Shown here: positions 1-8,486 of the stretch, one piece after another
Numbering within the stretch: position 1 is the stretch's first letter
Layout of the letters: each line of letters begins with the position of its first letter
Source: GCA-2708415 sp964351905
GTDB taxonomy: Bacteria; Pseudomonadota; Alphaproteobacteria; Micavibrionales; Micavibrionaceae
Length of the DNA stretch: 63,987 nt
Direction of reading: 5' to 3'
Assembly (NCBI GenBank): GCA_964351905.1
Contig: CAYGPG010000007.1
Coordinates: 1 to 63,987 of the forward strand
Notes under the pieces: model-generated
Database searches by the model: none
Told to the model about the DNA's origin: nothing
The model's input: the letters and a program-made list of their open reading frames with translations, nothing else
Made by a program: the position numbers and the translations under genes

Positions 1-16
1 GAAAAAGGAAATTATC

Positions 17-358
17 ATGAAAAAACTTACTTTATTACTAACCGCTTTAATCCTTGTTGGTGTAACTCCCGCTTATGCAGGCCATCATGAAGGTGAAACA
101 CATGAAACCAAGATGGAAGCAGCCGTACAATCAGGTGATGTTCACGTTAGCGTGAATGGGCTTGTCTGTGATTTCTGCGCCCGTGCGTTAGAAAAGACGT
201 TTGGCAAACAAGAGTCTGTTGAAGGAATTGATGTAAATCTTGAGAGCAAGGTTGTCACAATCAATTTCAATGATGGTCAAACTTTAGATGATGAGACAAT
301 CACAAAACTCATCACTGATGCAGGTTACAATGTGGAAGGCATCCACCGTGTCGAATAA
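17..358 (+). CDS. Periplasmic heavy-metal-associated (HMA/MerP-like) protein
   Basis: A 113-residue exported protein. Residues 1-21 form a signal peptide (Lys-Lys, a Leu-rich core, then Ala-Tyr-Ala). A short His/Glu-rich linker follows. Residues about 41-110 look like a ferredoxin-fold HMA domain, with the metal-binding pair spaced C51-x-x-C54 (CDFC in place of the usual CxxC after GMT). By family knowledge such proteins bind a soft metal ion (Hg, Cu, Zn or Cd) in the periplasm and pass it to a membrane partner. The ribosome site AAAAAGGAA lies 6-8 nt before the ATG. The next gene overlaps its stop codon, which suggests translational coupling of carrier and transporter. The metal cannot be read from sequence. 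Family call good, substrate unknown. Confidence 0.8.
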   Translation: MKKLTLLLTALILVGVTPAYAGHHEGETHETKMEAAVQSGDVHVSVNGLVCDFCARALEKTFGKQESVEGIDVNLESKVVTINFNDGQTLDDETITKLITDAGYNVEGIHRVE

Positions 359-743
359 TCCAAACTCACTTTGGCAACATACTGTCATGCCAACCTTAAG
401 CCTGTTTACCAGTATGGGAACGCTCATTTGCTGTGCGCTTCCTGCTTTATTGGTGACATTGGGCATGGGTGCGGCATTGGCAGGGTTTGTTGGTGCTGTG
501 CCTTGGATTACAGCTATATCTGACCAAAAGACCTATGTCTTTGCAGGAGCTGGCATCATGCTTGCTCTTTCAACGCTCATGCAGTGGCGAGCACGAAATG
601 CGCCTTGTCCTGCTGACCCATTGAAGGCAAAGGCTTGTATGAGGCTTAGAAAAGCGAGTTGGGCGATATTGATATTCTCTATCGTTGTTTACTTGATAGG
701 CTTTTTCTTCGCCTTTTTAGCAGCAGATATATTCTACGGATAA
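348..743 (+). CDS. MerT-like small membrane transport protein
   Basis: I choose the GTG at 348, which overlaps the upstream stop and has GGAAGG about 10 nt before it; this gives 131 residues. ATG codons at 330 or 288 would add residues read over the HMA gene. Three hydrophobic segments are visible (about 14-50, 61-78, 100-128). A Cys-Cys pair (C28-C29) lies in the first, and a second pair of Cys (C87, C97) lies in the loop before the last. That arrangement is like MerT, where paired cysteines hand the metal from the periplasmic carrier across the inner membrane. Coupling to the HMA carrier supports this. It could also be an unrelated small membrane protein of metal loci; the exact family is uncertain. 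Confidence 0.6.
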   Translation: MSNNPNSLWQHTVMPTLSLFTSMGTLICCALPALLVTLGMGAALAGFVGAVPWITAISDQKTYVFAGAGIMLALSTLMQWRARNAPCPADPLKAKACMRLRKASWAILIFSIVVYLIGFFFAFLAADIFYG

Positions 744-750
744 TAATTTT

Positions 751-787
751 AGCAGGCCGTATAGGGAACTGTTCGGCCTGCTTTTTC
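751..787 (+). terminator. Rho-independent terminator
   Basis: A perfect 9-bp stem, AGCAGGCCG (751-759) with CGGCCTGCT (774-782), is followed by a T run. It separates the HMA/MerT-like pair from the glutaredoxin-MauE gene. Confidence 0.85.
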
Positions 788-811
788 ATTTTAAATATAA
801 AGGAAATATAA

Positions 812-1534
812 ATGTCAAAAAAAGCAATCGTATATCGCATGGTGATGGACAAACACATTTGTCCATACGGATTAAAAACAATAGACCTCTTAAAAGATGA
901 GGACTATGAAGTCGAAGACCATCATCTGACAAGTAGAGAGGAAACTGATCAGTTCAAAGAAAAACATGATGTCAAAACAACGCCTCAAACTTTCATTGAT
1001 GATAAGCTTATTGGTGGTTATGACGATCTGAAGAATAAGTTTGGTAAAGTAAAAGAAGGCACAACATATGCGCCGATTATTGCTATCTTTGCGACAACTT
1101 TTTTAATGGCTCTATCAACAGCATGGGCTTTGAGTGAGCTAAATTTGATAAGGGTAATTGAACTCTTTATTGCCTTTAGTATGTGCGGTTTGGCAATACA
1201 AAAATTAAGAGATTTAGAAGCCTTCAGTTTACAATTTTTAAACTATGATATTTTAGCTCAAAAATGGGTTAAATACTCTTATGTGTACCCATTTGTAGAA
1301 ATGCTTGCTGGCGCGGCCATGATTTCAGGATTTCTAACAATTCTGTCTGCACCTGCGGCCATATTTATAGCGAGCATTAATGGTTATTCAGTCTTTAAAG
1401 CGAATTATATAGATAAAAGAGAACTAAAATGTGCCTGTGTTGGTGGTAACAGTAATGTCCCATTGGGTTTCATATCATTAACTGAAAATATCATGATGGT
1501 GGGTATGGGCTTTTGGATGTTATTTAATTTTTAA
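812..1534 (+). CDS. Glutaredoxin-MauE/DoxX fusion membrane protein
   Basis: A 240-residue fusion. Residues 1-80 are a glutaredoxin domain with a CPYG active site (C17; the second Cys is Gly, so monothiol) and a TTPQTF cis-Pro region. Residues about 87-238 hold four membrane segments in MauE/DoxX style, with a short CAC-x-GG motif before the last helix (near residues 208-212). By family knowledge, MauE-type proteins take part in redox or disulfide handling for periplasmic proteins. Here the fusion probably moves reducing equivalents across the membrane or handles thiol-bound metal. It is flanked by terminators and probably has its own promoter. The domain call is solid; the role in metal resistance is inferred from its neighbours. 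Confidence 0.75.
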   Translation: MSKKAIVYRMVMDKHICPYGLKTIDLLKDEDYEVEDHHLTSREETDQFKEKHDVKTTPQTFIDDKLIGGYDDLKNKFGKVKEGTTYAPIIAIFATTFLMALSTAWALSELNLIRVIELFIAFSMCGLAIQKLRDLEAFSLQFLNYDILAQKWVKYSYVYPFVEMLAGAAMISGFLTILSAPAAIFIASINGYSVFKANYIDKRELKCACVGGNSNVPLGFISLTENIMMVGMGFWMLFNF

Positions 1535-1574
1535 AATTGACAACAGCCCTAATTTTTATGATAAGATTATTTTA

Positions 1575-1868
1575 ATGAAACATTTAATTCTCATTTTAGC
1601 CCTCGTTGCGTTCGTTACTGGCAGTTATGCAAGTAATGTCTTCGCGGCCATGCCTGATGTGAGTTGTGTTGATTGCTTAGATCACGAAGACAATCAGGAT
1701 ACTGATGACCAGTGCAATGACTGCGAATGTCATCATAGTCATGTTATAGGTTTTACTATCTATAATGTTTCCAGTGCTTTTCCAGTAAGTGATTTAACCT
1801 CATTAGAACCAACTGATAATTTGGTCTCTAATTCCCTATCTTCTCTTTATCGCCCTCCAATAGCTTAA
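1575..1868 (+). CDS. Small secreted Cys/His-rich protein of metal locus
   Basis: A 97-residue protein with a signal peptide (residues 1-24, ending near VFA-A). Residues 30-55 are crowded with Cys, His and Asp (C-x2-C, C-x2-C-x-C-HH-x-H), a probable metal-binding patch. The C-terminal half is plain. I do not recognise a named family. Similar short proteins occur just ahead of CzcC-type genes, as here, and a periplasmic metal sensor or buffer role is plausible but inferred. A terminator follows directly. Confidence 0.6.
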   Translation: MKHLILILALVAFVTGSYASNVFAAMPDVSCVDCLDHEDNQDTDDQCNDCECHHSHVIGFTIYNVSSAFPVSDLTSLEPTDNLVSNSLSSLYRPPIA

Positions 1869-1874
1869 GTTTAC

Positions 1875-1894
1875 AGGCGTATTGCGCCTTTTTT
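1875..1894 (+). terminator. Rho-independent terminator
   Basis: AGGCG (1875-1879) pairs with CGCCT (1885-1889), followed by TTTTTT. The stem is short but well placed after the small Cys/His-rich gene. Confidence 0.65.
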
Positions 1895-1895
1895 A

Positions 1896-1917
1896 TATGC
1901 CTTTTCGTAAAGGCATA
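1896..1917. promoter_or_regulatory. Inverted repeat ahead of czcC-like gene
   Basis: TATGCCTTT (1896-1904) and AAAGGCATA (1909-1917) form a perfect 9-bp inverted repeat with a 4-nt gap, 34 bp before the czcC-like start. It could be a second hairpin of the terminator region or an operator for a metal-responsive repressor. Confidence 0.4.
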
Positions 1918-1951
1918 GGACTTTTATTACTTAAGCTATAAGGAAATTATA

Positions 1952-3235
1952 ATGTTACCCCTAAAAATTTTACGTGGAAGATATATTCTTCCTACGATTG
2001 CTGTGATGGTTTTGTCTATCCCACAATCAAACGCACAAGACGCGCTTACTCTTGATCAAGCTTACAGTGTGGTCTTGAGCCAGAACCCTATGATACAAAG
2101 TTATCAAGCACAATATGATGGCGCACAAGGAAACCGTGTTCAGCAGTCTTTACTTCCTAATCCCGAAGCGAGTTTTGAAGTTGAAAACTTTGCAGGTGAT
2201 GAAGGGCGTAGCGGTGTTGATGGTACAGAATTAACGCTTGGAATTGCCCAAAAGATTGAGATTGCAGGAAAACGCTCTAATCGTGTCCGTGTTGCCGATC
2301 TTGAAAAAGAACAAGTTAAGCAAGAAGCCATAGCTTCAATTCAATCTGTATTGGCTCAAACAAGTGAAGCTTTTGCAAATATTGCGATAGCAAGAGAACA
2401 ACTTAAATATGCTCAAAATCGCCTTCATGTTGCAGATAAAATGCACAAGGCCGTTAAAGTGCGTGTGAATGCGGCAAAAGCCCCCAAAATTCAACATACT
2501 AAAGTTGATATTGAGCAGGCAGCGGCAGAGTTAGAAAAACGAAAAGCAGAAAAAGAACTGTCATTGGCTAAAACGGTTTTGGCGAATTTAATGGGTGTCC
2601 CATCAATTAGCCAAGATATAAAAGCTGATGTATCAACTCTACCAGAAACACCAACTTATGACGCTATTGCGGGCGTTCTAGAGAAAACACCTATGGCAAC
2701 AATGAGCCAGATTTCAATTTTAAAGCAAGAAGCTAGCTTGAATTTAGAACGCTCCAATGCGGTTTCTGATCCTACAGTTGGGGTTGGCGTTAGACGCTTT
2801 AATGAGGATGATGGCACAGCATTTCTAGCAAGCGTATCTATACCCTTGAATTTCTTTGATCGTAATCAAGGGAATATTGCAAGCGCAAGAGCTAGTGTTA
2901 AGGCAGCTCAATCGCAAGATCAAAGCTTACGTTTGAATCTCAATAAACAAGTAATCGAGATTTGGCAGACAATGGATAACGCTCGACAAGAAGCAATGGA
3001 TTATCAGCAAAATATCCTGCCTTCTGCGCGTAAAGCTCTAGAGCAAGCTGAATATGGGTATGGGCGTGGCGCATTTTCATTCTTAGATTTATTAGATGCA
3101 CAGCGCACCTTGTTTGATGTTCAAGAAAACTACCTAGAGGCTTTAAACGTCTTTTATAAAAACAAATCTCAAATTGATATGTTAAGCGGGAATTATACCC
3201 CTTACACAGCCTCATTATTTACTGAAAAGGAATAG
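1952..3235 (+). CDS. czcC: Outer-membrane efflux protein (CzcC-like)
   Basis: A 427-residue TolC/OEP family protein with a signal peptide (about 1-28). The mature part shows the twofold repeated helical pattern of OEP proteins, with long Gln/Ala/Glu-rich coiled coils (about 95-220 and 300-420). Trimers form the outer-membrane channel of tripartite RND pumps. The adaptor gene begins 3 nt after its stop and the RND pump follows, so this is a CzcCBA- or CusCBA-type set exporting divalent metal. The RBS AAGGAAATTATA precedes the ATG. I use czcC by position and resemblance; the metal is not proven. Confidence 0.8.
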   Translation: MLPLKILRGRYILPTIAVMVLSIPQSNAQDALTLDQAYSVVLSQNPMIQSYQAQYDGAQGNRVQQSLLPNPEASFEVENFAGDEGRSGVDGTELTLGIAQKIEIAGKRSNRVRVADLEKEQVKQEAIASIQSVLAQTSEAFANIAIAREQLKYAQNRLHVADKMHKAVKVRVNAAKAPKIQHTKVDIEQAAAELEKRKAEKELSLAKTVLANLMGVPSISQDIKADVSTLPETPTYDAIAGVLEKTPMATMSQISILKQEASLNLERSNAVSDPTVGVGVRRFNEDDGTAFLASVSIPLNFFDRNQGNIASARASVKAAQSQDQSLRLNLNKQVIEIWQTMDNARQEAMDYQQNILPSARKALEQAEYGYGRGAFSFLDLLDAQRTLFDVQENYLEALNVFYKNKSQIDMLSGNYTPYTASLFTEKE

Positions 3236-3238
3236 ACG

Positions 3239-4372
3239 ATGAAAAAAACAATTTTTACAGCACTTATCTTAATAGGCTTTGGCATGATTTACTTTCATGG
3301 ACACCCTAGTTTTGCAGAAGAGAAACATGACCATTCATCCCATGAGGAAAGCCATGATGAAGATGATGGTGATGATCATGCAAAAGACCACAACAATAAA
3401 ATGGACAGCCATGACGAACATGGTCACGAAGAACACCAAAATGAAGATAGCCACGATGATCACGGGCATAAGGATGAGCATGACGATGGGGGCGACAAGC
3501 ATAAAGAAAAAGATGAACATGGTCATGAAGATGAGCATGGAGATGAACACGAAGAAGGTAAAACAGATATAGACCCAGATCATGCACAAAAAGCAGGCAT
3601 TGTTCTATCAAAAGCCCAAGGTGGTTCTATTTCTCAAAATATTGCTCTTACGGGTCAGATTATCTTGAACTCTAATCGTTCTGCCGATGTAAAGGCTCGT
3701 TTTACAGGTCAAGTGCGTAGCGTCAAAGTAGAATTGGGTCAAAAGGTTAAAAAGGGTCAAGTCTTAGCGAGAGTTGAGAGCAATGAGAGCCTTCAAGTTT
3801 TTAATGTAACCGCGCCAATTTCTGGAACGATTTTGAAAAGAAATACTAATGTTGGTAACTTAACCAGTGATGAGCCTTTGTTTACGATAGTCGATTTATC
3901 AAAAGTTTGGGCTAAGTTTCATATTTTCCCAAAAGATACTGCTTACATACAAGAAGGACAGAGTGTGAGCGTTCACACGCTTGGCAATATTGAAAAAGAA
4001 GCTACTTCAAGCATTAAAATGTTGTTGCCAACGGCTGATGCCCTAAGTCAGACCTACGTTGCTATTGTTGAGTTAGATAATGAAAACAGCGATTGGCGAC
4101 CTGGCATGACTGTTGAGGGCGATGTTTCCGTTTCTCAAACAAAGGCCGATGTAATTATTCCTGAAAGCGCCATTCAAACAATGGAAGATCAAAGCGTTAT
4201 TTTTGTTGAGAATAATAATGAATATGAAATGCGCCCTGTAAAATTAGGAAAATCTGATAATAAAAATATTGAAATTGTAAGCGGTCTAAGCGCAGGCGAA
4301 AGCTATGTCAGTCAAGGCAGCTTTGTTATTAAAGCCGATATTTTAAAATCTGGCGCTGCACACGAACATTAA
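3239..4372 (+). CDS. czcB: RND periplasmic adaptor (CzcB-like), His-rich
   Basis: A 377-residue membrane-fusion protein with a signal peptide (about 1-26). Residues 27-110 are an unusually long stretch of His, Asp, Glu and Lys, an obvious metal-binding tail. The adaptor core follows: a barrel-sandwich lipoyl-like half (about 130-210, containing KARFTGQVRSVKV and ITAPISG-like turns), then beta-barrel and membrane-proximal domains. It bridges the RND pump to the outer-membrane channel and probably presents metal to the pump. It is the middle gene of the czc-like operon. Such His-rich tails are typical of Zn/Cd/Co/Ni adaptors rather than drug adaptors. Confidence 0.85.
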   Translation: MKKTIFTALILIGFGMIYFHGHPSFAEEKHDHSSHEESHDEDDGDDHAKDHNNKMDSHDEHGHEEHQNEDSHDDHGHKDEHDDGGDKHKEKDEHGHEDEHGDEHEEGKTDIDPDHAQKAGIVLSKAQGGSISQNIALTGQIILNSNRSADVKARFTGQVRSVKVELGQKVKKGQVLARVESNESLQVFNVTAPISGTILKRNTNVGNLTSDEPLFTIVDLSKVWAKFHIFPKDTAYIQEGQSVSVHTLGNIEKEATSSIKMLLPTADALSQTYVAIVELDNENSDWRPGMTVEGDVSVSQTKADVIIPESAIQTMEDQSVIFVENNNEYEMRPVKLGKSDNKNIEIVSGLSAGESYVSQGSFVIKADILKSGAAHEH

Positions 4373-4417
4373 ATCTTAATATTCATTCAAATTACTCTTA
4401 ATTCTTAGGAAATACTT

Positions 4418-7400
4418 ATGTTAGAAAAAATAATTTATGCCTCTATTCAACACCGTTGGCTGGTTTTTATTGCCGTATTTGGTTTATGCGTTTTGGGAAT
4501 CTTTAATTTCCAAAAACTACCCATTGATGCCGTTCCTGATATTACAAATGTTCAGGTACAAATTAACACAGAAGCGCGTGGCTACTCCCCATTAGAGGTT
4601 GAGCAGCGCATTACATTTCCTATTGAAACAACTTTGGCGGGATTGCCTAAGCTAGACTACACGCGCTCAATTTCTCGATATGGCTTGTCTCAAATCACAG
4701 TGGTTTTTGATGACGACACTGATATATATTTTGCCAGACAGCTTTTAGCAGAGAGGCTTTCAACAATTAAAAGTGAAATTCCTGATGGGCTAGAGCCGAT
4801 GATGGGGCCTATTGCCACAGGTTTAGGTGAAGTTTTAATGTATACCGTTGAAGCCGAAGAAGGCGCAGTTAAAGAAGATGGCACGGCTTATACCCCTATG
4901 GATTTATTAACAATCCAAGATTGGGTCATTATGCCTCAACTGCGTAATTTAAAAGGCGTTGTTGAAGTAAATACGATAGGAGGATATGAACAACAATATC
5001 ACGTTCTACCTTACCCAGATAAGTTACTGGCCTACGATTTAACAATCCACGACGTGATTAATTCATTAGAAGTAAATAATAGTAATGTTGGTGCAGGATA
5101 TATTGAGCGTAATGGTGAGCAGTATCTTGTCCGTGTACCTGGGCAAGTGAAGAATATTGAAGATATTCAAGCCATTATTCTTGGCAAGCGTGATGAAGTA
5201 ACCATTCGTATTCGTGATGTTGCAGATGTTCAATTAGGATCGCCCTTAAGAACAGGTGCGGCGACCCATGATGGTAAAGAAAATGTTTTAGGGACAGTTA
5301 TGATGCTGATGGGAGAAAATTCTCAAGATGTCGCTGAACGTGCTGCTGCAAAATTAGAAATCGTAAATGATAGCTTGCCAAAGGGGGTTGTTGCCACGCC
5401 AATTTATGATCGTACTGCCCTTGTTGAGCGCACAATTAAAACTGTTGAAAAAAACTTGGTTGAAGGCGCATTATTTGTTGTTGTTATTTTATTTTTACTT
5501 TTAGGAAATTTACGTGCCGCCCTTATTACTGCGGCTGTCATTCCTATCTCAATGCTTATGACGATCACTGGAATGGTTGAAAATAAAGTTTCAGGTAACT
5601 TGATGAGTCTTGGCGCATTAGATTTTGGCTTGATTGTTGATGGTGCGGTTATCATCATTGAAAACTGCCTTAGACGGTTTGGGCTTGAGCAGAAAAAACT
5701 AGGACGTTTATTGAGTAAAGAAGAACGATTTTCTTTAGCGGCATCTGCTACCAGTGAGGTGATAAAACCTAGTATTTTTGGTATTTTAATTATTACTATT
5801 GTTTACCTTCCTATATTTGCTCTTAGTGGTGTTGAAGGTAAAATGTTTCACCCAATGGCATTAACCGTTGTTATTGCTCTATTGTCGGCATTAGTGCTTT
5901 CTCTAACGTTCGTTCCTGCGGCAGTTGCAGTTTTTGTTAAGGGTAAGGTTGAAGAGAAAGATAGTTTTCTTATCCGTGGCGCAAAAATTGGATATGAGCC
6001 TGTTTTAAAATGGTCGTTATTACACCCAACGCCTATTATTGCAGGTGCGCTTATTCTCGTTGTTTTGAGTGTATTTTCTGCATCACGTATGGGAGCAGAG
6101 TTTATCCCAAGTCTTGATGAGGGTGATATTGCTATGCACGCTATGCGGATACCTGGCACAAGCTTAAGCCAATCTGTTCAAATGCAATATGCGGTAGAGG
6201 AAGGTGTCTTAAAATTTCCAGAAGTGAAGGAAGTCTTCAGTAAGATTGGAACGCCAGAAGTGGCAACCGACCCTATGCCCCCAAATGTGGCCGATACATT
6301 TATTATGTTGAAGCCAAGAAAAGAATGGCCTGACCCGAAGAAGCCTAAAGCAGAGCTTGTAGAAGAAATGGAAGAGGCTTTATCTAAAATTCCTGGGAAT
6401 AATTATGAATTTACGCAACCAATTCAAATGCGTTTTAATGAATTAATTTCAGGGGTACGAAGTGACTTGGCTGTAAAGATATACGGTGATGATTTAGACC
6501 AGCTTTTGAAATCGGCTCAAGACGTTGAGACCATTGTAAAAAGCGTTGAAGGTTCAGCAGATGTGAAAACAGAGCAAACCTCTGGATTACCTGTCTTAAG
6601 CATCCTTCCAAACCGTAAGAAGTTAGACTTGTATGGTTTAAATATAGCAGACGTTCAAGATGTTATTGGGACAGCAATGGGTGGCCAAGAAGCTGGTCAG
6701 CTTTTCAAAGGGGATCAACGCTTTGATATTGTTGTAAGACTTCCTGAAAAATTAAGAGAAGATATTAATGTTCTTAAAAACCTCCCTATACCGCTTCCAT
6801 TAGCGGAAAGAGAGGGTAAAGAGAATACGCCTGATTATGTACCATTAAGCGAAGTTGCAGATTTAGATATAGCTTATGGCTATGCACAAATCAGCCGTGA
6901 AAATGGGAAAAGGCGTATTGTTGTGACTTCTAATGTTAGGGGGCGTGATTTAGCTAGTTTTGTTCAGGATGTACAAATTGCCGTTCGTGAGAAAGCTAAC
7001 CTTCCTGCTGGATACTGGTTGGATTATGGTGGGACTTTTGAACAGCTAATATCGGCTAAACAACGTCTTACCATTGTTGTGCCAGTTGCGTTGCTTTTGA
7101 TTTTTGGATTGCTTTTCATGGCGTTTAATTCAGCAAGAGCGGCTTTATTGGTTTTCTCTGGCGTGCCTTTGGCTTTAACAGGTGGTATAGCCGCCTTGGC
7201 TTTGCGTGATATTCCATTATCCATTTCAGCAGGCGTTGGATTTATTGCTCTTTCAGGGGTAGCCGTTTTAAATGGTGTTGTGATGCTTTCTTTCATCCGT
7301 GATCTTCAGGAAAGAGGATTAGGACTAGATGAAGCTATCATTAAAGGAGCTATGACACGTTTAAGACCAGTTCTTATGACGGCTCTTGTTGCATCATTAG

Positions 7401-7591
7401 GATTTGTTCCTATGGCTTTTAATATTGGTGCAGGTTCAGAAGTGCAAAGACCTTTGGCAACTGTTGTCATTGGCGGAATCATATCCTCAACCATATTAAC
7501 GCTTTTGGTTTTACCGACCCTATATAAATGGTTTCCAAGCCGTATAGGGTTTAACCGAAAATCTAAAAATCAAACTGAATTAACTTCATAA
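4418..7591 (+). CDS. czcA: Heavy-metal RND efflux pump (CzcA-like)
   Basis: A 1,057-residue HME-type RND transporter of normal length. It begins with an inner-membrane helix (about 13-32) and has two large periplasmic loops and two helix bundles. The proton-relay motif DFGLIVDGAVIIIEN places acids at D402, D408 and E415, the same spacing known for CzcA-type divalent-metal pumps. It exports cations from periplasm or cytoplasm through the adaptor and outer-membrane channel, driven by protons. An RBS (TTAGGAAAT) precedes the ATG. The acidic triad argues for Zn/Co/Cd/Ni rather than Cu/Ag, though this is inference. Confidence 0.92.
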   Translation: MLEKIIYASIQHRWLVFIAVFGLCVLGIFNFQKLPIDAVPDITNVQVQINTEARGYSPLEVEQRITFPIETTLAGLPKLDYTRSISRYGLSQITVVFDDDTDIYFARQLLAERLSTIKSEIPDGLEPMMGPIATGLGEVLMYTVEAEEGAVKEDGTAYTPMDLLTIQDWVIMPQLRNLKGVVEVNTIGGYEQQYHVLPYPDKLLAYDLTIHDVINSLEVNNSNVGAGYIERNGEQYLVRVPGQVKNIEDIQAIILGKRDEVTIRIRDVADVQLGSPLRTGAATHDGKENVLGTVMMLMGENSQDVAERAAAKLEIVNDSLPKGVVATPIYDRTALVERTIKTVEKNLVEGALFVVVILFLLLGNLRAALITAAVIPISMLMTITGMVENKVSGNLMSLGALDFGLIVDGAVIIIENCLRRFGLEQKKLGRLLSKEERFSLAASATSEVIKPSIFGILIITIVYLPIFALSGVEGKMFHPMALTVVIALLSALVLSLTFVPAAVAVFVKGKVEEKDSFLIRGAKIGYEPVLKWSLLHPTPIIAGALILVVLSVFSASRMGAEFIPSLDEGDIAMHAMRIPGTSLSQSVQMQYAVEEGVLKFPEVKEVFSKIGTPEVATDPMPPNVADTFIMLKPRKEWPDPKKPKAELVEEMEEALSKIPGNNYEFTQPIQMRFNELISGVRSDLAVKIYGDDLDQLLKSAQDVETIVKSVEGSADVKTEQTSGLPVLSILPNRKKLDLYGLNIADVQDVIGTAMGGQEAGQLFKGDQRFDIVVRLPEKLREDINVLKNLPIPLPLAEREGKENTPDYVPLSEVADLDIAYGYAQISRENGKRRIVVTSNVRGRDLASFVQDVQIAVREKANLPAGYWLDYGGTFEQLISAKQRLTIVVPVALLLIFGLLFMAFNSARAALLVFSGVPLALTGGIAALALRDIPLSISAGVGFIALSGVAVLNGVVMLSFIRDLQERGLGLDEAIIKGAMTRLRPVLMTALVASLGFVPMAFNIGAGSEVQRPLATVVIGGIISSTILTLLVLPTLYKWFPSRIGFNRKSKNQTELTS

Positions 7592-7604
7592 AAGGAGAAA
7601 AACT

Positions 7605-7850
7605 ATGAAAAAATTAGTGATTTTAACCGTATCAATTTTAGTTGTGAGTATAGGGGCTGCTTCTGCTCAACATAAAGGCTATACAGAAGAACAGGTTAAG
7701 GAAATGCCGCGCTTCGCCAGTATTGAGCAACAACGTTGCCCAAAAGCACGTTACCCATCAGTAAAAAATAGATTAGAATGTAAGCATGAAGTGCGTGTGG
7801 AAATATATGAAAAGCGTATAGAAAGAGCTAAAAATGAACACAATGGCTAG
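7605..7850 (+). CDS. Small secreted protein in czc operon
   Basis: An 81-residue protein with a clear signal peptide (1-22, ending ASA-Q). The mature 60 residues are charged and helical with two Cys (near 44 and 59). It is preceded by a strong AAAGGAGAAA site, 13 nt after the czcA-like stop, and overlaps the following methyltransferase gene, so it belongs to the efflux operon. I recognise no family. A periplasmic accessory or metal-buffer role would fit the context but is a guess. Confidence 0.6.
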   Translation: MKKLVILTVSILVVSIGAASAQHKGYTEEQVKEMPRFASIEQQRCPKARYPSVKNRLECKHEVRVEIYEKRIERAKNEHNG

Positions 7851-8484
7851 TGATTACTATGATAACTTTTCATGGGTATATGATTGGTTATCTCCCAAAG
7901 TTTATTATCACAAGGCTCGACAAGCGGCTATTGATAGTCTTGATTTGGAAGAAGGACAAACTGTTTTAAATGTGCCTATAGGAACAGGGCAAAACCTTGA
8001 ATATTTCCAACGCTATCTTAATGGCACAGGACACATTATTGGCGTAGATATTTCAGAAGGTATGTTATCAAAAGCATTTGAGAAGGTCGGAGAGCAAGGC
8101 TATTCAAATGTAGCCTTACAAAATGCAGATGTGTCTTTAATAAACAAGGCGTGGTTAAAACAGTACAAAGAAGAAAACCCAATTCAATCAGTTGATGCGG
8201 TGCTATGTGATTTAGGGCTTTCTGGATTTGAAGATTGGAGAGGTGTTGTTGATAATTTGTTAGATATTTTAAAACCCGAAGGAAAATTTGTTGTAATGGA
8301 CTGGCTTATTGAGAAGCCAAGCTTACGTGGAGAGTTTGTTAGATGGATTGGCGGTGGAGAGGTTGATCGGCCTATTCCAAGCTATCTTCAAGAAAAATTA
8401 GATGGTTTTGAATTTGATCACTCTTATAACAGAGGAGGCGTTTTTGTAGCCTCTGGAATGAAGCCTAAAGCTATGGGAAGCTAA
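7834..8484 (+). CDS. Class I SAM-dependent methyltransferase
   Basis: A 216-residue Rossmann-fold methyltransferase. The SAM motif I is VLNVPIGTGQN (about residues 48-58), followed by an acidic end of strand 2 (VDIS) and a motif near NADVS. The first ATG at 7834 has AAAGAG 7 nt upstream; ATG 7843 is an alternative. It overlaps the preceding small gene by 17 nt and ends 2 nt before the CDF exporter gene. Methyltransferases in metal operons can methylate a metalloid, a thiol or a lipid; the substrate cannot be read here. Family is sure, function unknown. Confidence 0.8.
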   Translation: MNTMASDYYDNFSWVYDWLSPKVYYHKARQAAIDSLDLEEGQTVLNVPIGTGQNLEYFQRYLNGTGHIIGVDISEGMLSKAFEKVGEQGYSNVALQNADVSLINKAWLKQYKEENPIQSVDAVLCDLGLSGFEDWRGVVDNLLDILKPEGKFVVMDWLIEKPSLRGEFVRWIGGGEVDRPIPSYLQEKLDGFEFDHSYNRGGVFVASGMKPKAMGS

Positions 8485-8486
8485 AA

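Noticed and set aside
1952..3235. The czcC-like channel as TolC partner of the RTX protein
   Set aside because: It is tied by operon structure to the metal pump, and no ABC exporter or adaptor for type I secretion is present.
3306..3611. Antisense frames over the His-rich part of the czcB-like gene
   Set aside because: They exist because His and Asp codons give open frames in other readings; the sense protein has signal peptide and adaptor domains.
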